A stretch of DNA of 15,841 bases from positions 1 to 15,841 of the forward strand of contig JBJKRW010000114.1 of NCBI GenBank assembly GCA_046704445.1. Reading direction: 5' to 3'. This document shows, piece after piece, positions 12,569 to 15,841 of this stretch. The DNA comes from JBJKRW01 sp046704445 (lineage in GTDB: Bacteria; Patescibacteriota; Microgenomatia; UBA1406; GWC2-37-13). Each line of letters opens with the position of its first letter. Position 1 is the first letter of the stretch. The position numbers and the translations under genes are program-made. Below the pieces are notes generated by a model, which worked only from the letters and a program-made list of their open reading frames with translations, was not told where the DNA came from and searched no databases.

Positions 12569-13294
12569 ATGGCAAAATCTAAACAGAAAATAATAGCTAG
12601 ACTGTTACGGCGAAACGGAGAGAGTATTAAAGAAATAGCGAAAAAACTAAATGTTTCAGTCGGCAGTGTGAGTACTTGGGTAAATGATATTCAATTATCT
12701 GATATTCAGATTAGTAATTTAGCAAAAAGGAAAACAGATCCTTATTATGGAAAACGTAGAGATTATTTAAATAAAGTTAGACTTAAGCTTGAATCAAAAA
12801 TTAGAAGATTGAATAAACTAGGAGCAGCTGAAATTGGAAAACTGAACAACAGAGAAGTATTGTTAGTAGGAATTGCCTTATATTGGGGAGAGGGTTTTAA
12901 GAAAGATAAGTTAGTAGGATTAGCCACAACTAATAAATATATCGCAAAGTTTTTTATTTATTGGTTATATGCTTGTTTTAATATACGAAGAGATCAACTA
13001 ATACTTCGGGTGACTGCAAATATTTCATACAAAAAACAGATAAACACACTTCAAGAATATTGGTCACACGTTCTACACATTGATCTTAATTATTTTTCTA
13101 AGCCTTATTATCAGAAGACTATTTGGAAGAAAATATACGAGAACAAAGAAGAATATCACGGTGTGTTAAGGATCAAAGTTAGGAAAAGCATTGATCTGCT
13201 CAGAAAAATTAACGGATATATCGAAGGAATTGCATTAAATATTACAAATGAAAATACAGGTTTACCCACTGTTTCCAGACAGGTGCAGGGGTAG
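12569..13294 (+). CDS. Helix-turn-helix protein with degenerate LAGLIDADG-like motif (possible homing-endonuclease relative)
   Basis: The protein has 241 residues. An N-terminal helix-turn-helix (about 7-40; ESIKEIAKKLNVSVGSVSTW) is followed by a basic linker (53-82) and a domain opening with LLVGIALYWGEGFK (98-111). This resembles the acidic helix of LAGLIDADG proteins. A second similar helix may be GYIEGIALN (216-224). Lys/Arg/Tyr content is high, and base composition is visibly A+T-richer than flanking genes, suggesting transfer. It diverges from the intron-bearing tRNA just upstream. Its last 53 bases run antisense into the DivIC gene, and the final residues (about TGLPTVSRQVQG) look like accidental read-through of that gene. 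Alternatives are a transcription factor or a transposase-like protein. DNA binding is likely; nuclease activity is inference. Confidence 0.6.
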   Translation: MAKSKQKIIARLLRRNGESIKEIAKKLNVSVGSVSTWVNDIQLSDIQISNLAKRKTDPYYGKRRDYLNKVRLKLESKIRRLNKLGAAEIGKLNNREVLLVGIALYWGEGFKKDKLVGLATTNKYIAKFFIYWLYACFNIRRDQLILRVTANISYKKQINTLQEYWSHVLHIDLNYFSKPYYQKTIWKKIYENKEEYHGVLRIKVRKSIDLLRKINGYIEGIALNITNENTGLPTVSRQVQG

Positions 13295-13580
13295 GAGTAA
13301 TTATGGAGGGCTCGGGGGTAGGAGACGGCAAAATAACCGCTACCTCATTCGGCTTCAAAAGATTTAAGTCGTTCCGAATTGTCTTTTCGACTTCTGCGGG
13401 ATCGCTTTTTTTTAATATCTCGGTTTTCAGTTGGATATTTGTTTTCTTTTCGATCTCATAGCGGTTTTTATATTGCTGGTAAAATTGAAGCTTTGTCCGG
13501 TAATCAACAATATTTTTGATAAGTGAGGAGAACAGGAACAAAAGAAAAAGGAGGAGCAGCAGCTTGCGTATTACTTTCAT
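13242..13580 (-). CDS. DivIC/FtsB-like septum protein
   Basis: The protein has 112 residues. A basic N-terminus and one membrane span (about 6-22) lead to a coiled-coil region (about 26-58). Next is the DivIC/FtsB-type segment KKSDPAEVEKTIRNDLNLLKPNEVAVILP (57-85), a Pro/Thr linker (86-100) and a terminal VWKQWVNLYF. The order of span, coiled coil and 'EKxxRxDLxLxKPxE' motif matches DivIC/FtsB proteins, which bridge late cell-division proteins at the septum. The aromatic tail recurs in CPR homologues as I recall them. The ATG at 13580 is fixed by an extended -10 box 6 nt upstream. Its 3' end is overlapped antisense by the helix-turn-helix gene. Confidence 0.78.
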   Translation of the reverse strand: MKVIRKLLLLLFLLFLFSSLIKNIVDYRTKLQFYQQYKNRYEIEKKTNIQLKTEILKKSDPAEVEKTIRNDLNLLKPNEVAVILPSPTPEPSIITPTPAPVWKQWVNLYFHL

Positions 13581-13586
13581 GAGACC

Positions 13587-13595
13587 AGTATAGCA
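13587..13595 (-). promoter_or_regulatory. Extended -10 box of the DivIC gene
   Basis: Minus-strand TGCTATACT; TATACT is exactly 6 nt before the ATG at 13580. It lies just after the terminator-like hairpin of the upstream gene. Confidence 0.6.
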
Positions 13596-13600
13596 CTAAA

Positions 13601-13624
13601 CGACAAAAACGGTTTTTGTAACCG
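13601..13624 (-). terminator. Rho-independent terminator after the YqeY gene
   Basis: On the minus strand a CGGTT/AACCG stem with a 5-nt loop is followed by TTTTTG. It starts about 20 bases after the YqeY stop. The stem is short, so efficiency may be modest. Confidence 0.5.
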
Positions 13625-13644
13625 ATTGTATTTTACAAGTTAGC

Positions 13645-14091
13645 TCAACTTTTTGAAGTCAGACGATTGAGCATTTGGATAATCCGCACGGGTTCTGCTT
13701 TTGCTTTAAGCTCTTTTACGCATATGCCGATTAAAGCCTTAGAATTTTGGGATGCCATCTCCTTATTTTTGTCCAGAACTCCGAGGACTTCTTTTTCCAG
13801 ATCTTCGTCCGAAAGTTCTTTTGGAAGATAGGGTTCAAGTACGGCGAGCTGTAATGAATATTCGTCAACCAGATCTTTTCTTCCGGCTTTTTGGAACGAG
13901 TCAATTGATTCCTTGAGATCTTTTGCAACTTTTTTAAGTACCGCGGTAACCTCTTCGTCGGTCAACTCCGATTTTTTATTAATTTCTTTATTTTGTATTT
14001 GTGCTAGAATATACCGTAACGCGTTGAGTTTCGGCTTATTGCCGCTTTTTAACGCCTGCAGTTGCTCGGATTGAATCTTTTGTTTAATCAT
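13645..14091 (-). CDS. yqeY: GatB/YqeY domain protein
   Basis: The protein has 148 residues, the usual length of free-standing YqeY. Typical elements are the N-terminal helix pair with LNALRYILAQIQNKEI (23-38), ELTDEEVTAVLKKVAKDLKESIDSFQKAGR (42-71) and LAVLEPYLPKELSDEDLEKEV (82-102), followed by a C-terminal helical tail. The fold equals the tRNA-binding tail domain of GatB, the amidotransferase subunit. The role of solo YqeY is not settled, though binding to tRNA is commonly proposed. The ATG at 14091 is 6 nt after a TATAAT box within the 14-bp spacer shared with the divergent gene. Confidence 0.9.
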   Translation of the reverse strand: MIKQKIQSEQLQALKSGNKPKLNALRYILAQIQNKEINKKSELTDEEVTAVLKKVAKDLKESIDSFQKAGRKDLVDEYSLQLAVLEPYLPKELSDEDLEKEVLGVLDKNKEMASQNSKALIGICVKELKAKAEPVRIIQMLNRLTSKS

Positions 14092-14105
14092 TTCATAATT
14101 ATAGT
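14092..14105. promoter_or_regulatory. 14-bp bidirectional spacer with two interlocked -10 boxes
   Basis: Between the ATG at 14091 (minus) and the ATG at 14106 (plus) are only 14 bp. Minus strand: TATAAT (14098-14103) then 6 nt to the ATG. Plus strand: CATAAT (14094-14099) then 6 nt to the ATG. The two boxes overlap by two bases, and any -35 contacts must fall within the opposite coding region. Confidence 0.6.
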
Positions 14106-14507
14106 ATGAAAACCAGGCAAAAGGAAGATATTATTTCCATTTTCAAAAACTTCCAGGAATCGCTGTCAAAAAAACCTTCACTCAAGCAGATGTATGAGGA
14201 ACTTCGCATGATGCGTTTCAGGGTCCGGCCCATGCAGGGTGATGTGGCAATGATTGATCTGGAGAACAAGGAGCTGATTGAAACACTTTGGAATCTCGGC
14301 AAACTGGACGAACTGTATCATAGGGAATATCCGAAACTGTCATCCAGAGGAAAAAACATTTTTTTCCGCATATTCGATAACATGCACCAGAAACTGCAAT
14401 CCAATCTGAATAATGTAAATCTTAAAGCACAGACACAACACTCAAAGCAATCAATCTTCGAAATGGAAATTTTTAAGGAACGCATATCCAAAAGAAAGTT
14501 AAACTGA
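14106..14507 (+). CDS. Unknown 133-residue protein ahead of a DEDD exonuclease
   Basis: No family is recognised. The protein is soluble, basic and mostly helical by composition. It has a segment KKPSLKQMYEELRMMRFRVRPMQGDVAMIDLENKELIETLW (about 22-62) and a Gln/Asn/Lys-rich C-terminus (about 92-133). Cysteine is absent, and there is no signal peptide or membrane span. The stop is four bases before the ATG of the exonuclease gene, so the two are very likely co-transcribed and may act together on nucleic acid. The ATG follows a CATAAT box by 6 nt. Confidence 0.7.
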   Translation: MKTRQKEDIISIFKNFQESLSKKPSLKQMYEELRMMRFRVRPMQGDVAMIDLENKELIETLWNLGKLDELYHREYPKLSSRGKNIFFRIFDNMHQKLQSNLNNVNLKAQTQHSKQSIFEMEIFKERISKRKLN

Positions 14508-14511
14508 ATTC

Positions 14512-15090
14512 ATGAAAAAATTCCCCGTCGTTCTTGATTTGGAAACAAAACATACATTTCGCGAATTTGACGCTCCCGAAAAACTCGGGGTGACGGTTGC
14601 GGCGCTGTATGACTACAAGGACAGCAAACAAAAAGTATATACGGAAAAGGAAATAAGCGCGCTGTTTCCGATTCTGGAAAATGCCTCGTATATAATCGGG
14701 TACAATGTAAAAAGTTTTGATATTCCGGTATTGCAGGCATATTATCCGGGCAAAGTTGAAAATTTTTCTTCATTTGATTTATTGGAAGATATCCGTTCGA
14801 TTATCGGCCACAGGCTTGCGTTAAACGACATTATTTCCGCCACACTTGGAAAGAAAAAAACAGGACACGGCCTTATGGCAATAGATATGTATAAGGAAGG
14901 AAGATGGGATGAGTTGAAAAAATACTGTATGGATGACGTTATGCTTACAAAAGAGGTATTTGAGTTTGGCGTTCGAAATAAGGAGATACAATATTTAAAT
15001 GAACGGGGAAAGGTCTCAATAAAGGTAGATTGGGGTAAATATCTTGAGGAATCCAGTTCCAACGATATGCCGTTGACTCTCCCGTTTTAG
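14512..15090 (+). CDS. YprB-like ribonuclease-H-fold 3'-5' exonuclease (DEDD)
   Basis: The protein has 192 residues. Exo I is VVLDLET (Asp9, Glu11), Exo II is GYNVKSFDIPVL (63-74; Asp70) and Exo III is YCMDDVMLT (Tyr138, Asp142). These give the four acidic residues of the DEDDy exonuclease fold. It best fits the YprB/RNase_H_2 group of uncharacterised 3'-5' nucleases. The intervening helix HRLALNDIISATLGKKKTGHGL (100-121) is typical of that group. It probably degrades or trims single-stranded nucleic acid in the cytoplasm; DNA versus RNA preference is unknown. It sits in a probable operon with the preceding unknown gene and the dehydratase-like gene that starts 25 bases later. No Shine-Dalgarno sequence precedes the ATG. 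Confidence 0.85.
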   Translation: MKKFPVVLDLETKHTFREFDAPEKLGVTVAALYDYKDSKQKVYTEKEISALFPILENASYIIGYNVKSFDIPVLQAYYPGKVENFSSFDLLEDIRSIIGHRLALNDIISATLGKKKTGHGLMAIDMYKEGRWDELKKYCMDDVMLTKEVFEFGVRNKEIQYLNERGKVSIKVDWGKYLEESSSNDMPLTLPF

Positions 15091-15115
15091 TTTGTCAAGT
15101 TTAAAAAGATCAAAA

Positions 15116-15445
15116 ATGGATTTAACCTCGTTGAAATGCAAGGCGTGTGAGGGATGGATGACGCCTTTTTCTTCACAACAGATCAAGGACCATCTTTCGA
15201 AGGTATTCGGATGGAATTTGATTAAAGACAAAAAAATAGAAAAAGATTTCAGATTCAGGAATTTTAAGGAAGCATTGGACTTTGTGAATAATGTAGGGAA
15301 TATCGCAGAAAAGGAGCAACATCATCCGGACATCCTGATTTACGGATGGAATAAGGTCAAAATATCACTGACGACTTTTGCGTTAAAAGGACTTTCGGAG
15401 AATGATTTTATCATGGCTGCAAAAATAGATGCCATAATACTATGA
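15116..15445 (+). CDS. Pterin-4a-carbinolamine dehydratase-like protein with altered third catalytic position
   Basis: The protein has 109 residues from the ATG at 15116; TTG 15092 would add eight residues and lies directly after the previous stop. It has KCKACEGWM (7-15), FRNFKEALDFVNNV (47-60), AEKEQHHPD (64-72) and KGLSENDFIMAAKID (91-105), the normal order in the PCD/DCoH family. Known members dehydrate 4a-hydroxy-tetrahydropterins or act in molybdopterin-related chemistry. His69, His70, Pro71 and Asp97 are kept. The third catalytic position, normally His (sometimes Trp), is Phe88 in TTFALKGL, so activity may be reduced or changed. The stop overlaps the ATG of the dockerin gene. Confidence 0.87.
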   Translation: MDLTSLKCKACEGWMTPFSSQQIKDHLSKVFGWNLIKDKKIEKDFRFRNFKEALDFVNNVGNIAEKEQHHPDILIYGWNKVKISLTTFALKGLSENDFIMAAKIDAIIL

Positions 15446-15801
15446 ACAACAGCGTAAAAGCCGTAATTATCGGCGTAGGTTTTGTTTTTTTTGCATCGGT
15501 ATTATTTCTGATTGTAAAAACATCCTATGCGCCGGCCGAGATACCAAACCGCACCGTACCGAGCCCTACGCCGTATTATAAAGCTGAAGACATTAATCAA
15601 GACGGGACAGTTGATGCAGTCGATGAGAATTATATAAACACCCATATGGGTTGCGCCAATGGGTCACAATGCTGGAATAAAGTAATCGGGAAAACATTAA
15701 GCGGCGATAATCCGATTTATACATCAGACATGGATTTGAATCACAATAACACCATAGATCAGGGAGATCTCGATATGATAAAGTCTGCGGAAAAGAGGTG
15801 A
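15442..15801 (+). CDS. Membrane-anchored type I dockerin protein
   Basis: The protein has 119 residues. An uncleaved signal-anchor (about 6-26) precedes a short Pro-rich linker (31-45) and a dockerin module. The module has two EF-hand-like calcium loops: Asp50, Asn52, Asp54, Thr56, Asp58, Asp61 (DINQDGTVDAVD), and Asp98, Asn100, Asn102, Thr104, Asp106, Asp109. The two Cys (71 and 77) between the loops may form a disulfide. Dockerins bind cohesins on scaffold proteins. A cohesin protein with an LPKTG tail is encoded about 9 kb away on the other strand, a plausible partner. Its ATG overlaps the previous stop (ATGA), indicating translational coupling. The Pro-Thr linker resembles those of the cohesin and DivIC proteins. 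Confidence 0.85.
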   Translation: MNNSVKAVIIGVGFVFFASVLFLIVKTSYAPAEIPNRTVPSPTPYYKAEDINQDGTVDAVDENYINTHMGCANGSQCWNKVIGKTLSGDNPIYTSDMDLNHNNTIDQGDLDMIKSAEKR

Positions 15802-15820
15802 TTTACTCCGCTAAATACAT

Positions 15821-15838
15821 AGGAGGCTGTGATATAAT
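15821..15838 (+). promoter_or_regulatory. Extended -10 box (and AGGAGG) at the window edge
   Basis: TGATATAAT (15830-15838) is a perfect extended -10 box, probably for a gene beginning just beyond base 15841. An AGGAGG at 15821-15826 is the one full Shine-Dalgarno-like string noticed near a gene boundary; it lies upstream of the -10 and would not be in the transcript that box predicts. Confidence 0.45.
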
Positions 15839-15841
15839 AAT

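Noticed and set aside
1..15841. CRISPR array, insertion sequence or prophage
   Set aside because: No regularly spaced direct repeats, transposase or terminal inverted repeats were seen; the only mobile-type DNA is the group I intron and possibly the neighbouring gene.

Overview
The window looks like a chromosomal segment of a Candidate Phyla Radiation (Patescibacteria) bacterium, most likely a Microgenomates-type lineage. This is inferred from gene content: VirB2/VirB6-like membrane proteins, a DivIC-like protein with a proline-rich tail, a polyisoprenyl-phosphate glycosyltransferase, cohesin- and dockerin-type surface proteins, and very few Shine-Dalgarno sequences. TGA is used as a normal stop, so this is not a recoded lineage such as Gracilibacteria. 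No taxonomic marker was checked.

Layout. 1-1776 (minus strand): 5' part of an EamA-type transporter, an IPP-isomerase-like Nudix protein and an FTR1 iron permease. 1918-2997 (plus): Xaa-Pro aminopeptidase, converging on a large VirB6/TrbL-like membrane protein (2981-5557, minus). Behind that is a cohesin-domain protein with an LPKTG tail (5581-6192, minus). A divergent promoter region then leads to a possible 27-residue membrane peptide, a large anchored surface protein, an Nmad1/DUF1599 protein, a ComM-type AAA+ protein and two VirB2-like proteins (6280-11125, plus). 11128-12209 (minus): a GT2 glycosyltransferase coupled to a 49-residue membrane protein.

12239-12528 is the most notable region. 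It holds a minus-strand tRNA with anticodon CAU, interrupted between U33 and C34 by a compact group I intron of 180 nt, under its own -35/-10 promoter. P1-P10 can be traced by hand, including an internal guide sequence that pairs with both exons. An A+T-rich gene for a helix-turn-helix protein with a degenerate LAGLIDADG-like motif starts directly upstream on the opposite strand (12569-13294) and runs antisense into a DivIC gene.

13242-14091 (minus): DivIC-like and YqeY proteins. 14106-15801 (plus): an unknown protein, a DEDD exonuclease, a pterin-carbinolamine-dehydratase-like protein and a membrane-anchored dockerin protein, closely spaced as an operon.

A second theme is transcription start. 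At six protein genes a -10 hexamer lies exactly 6 nt before the chosen start codon, and at others within a few nt. This geometry predicts leaderless mRNAs. Two divergent genes (14091 and 14106) share a 14-bp spacer holding both -10 boxes interlocked. Functionally the window combines a possible DNA-transfer or competence apparatus (VirB6-like, two VirB2-like, ComM) with surface proteins (cohesin/LPXTG, dockerin, Ig-like repeats) and cell-envelope functions.
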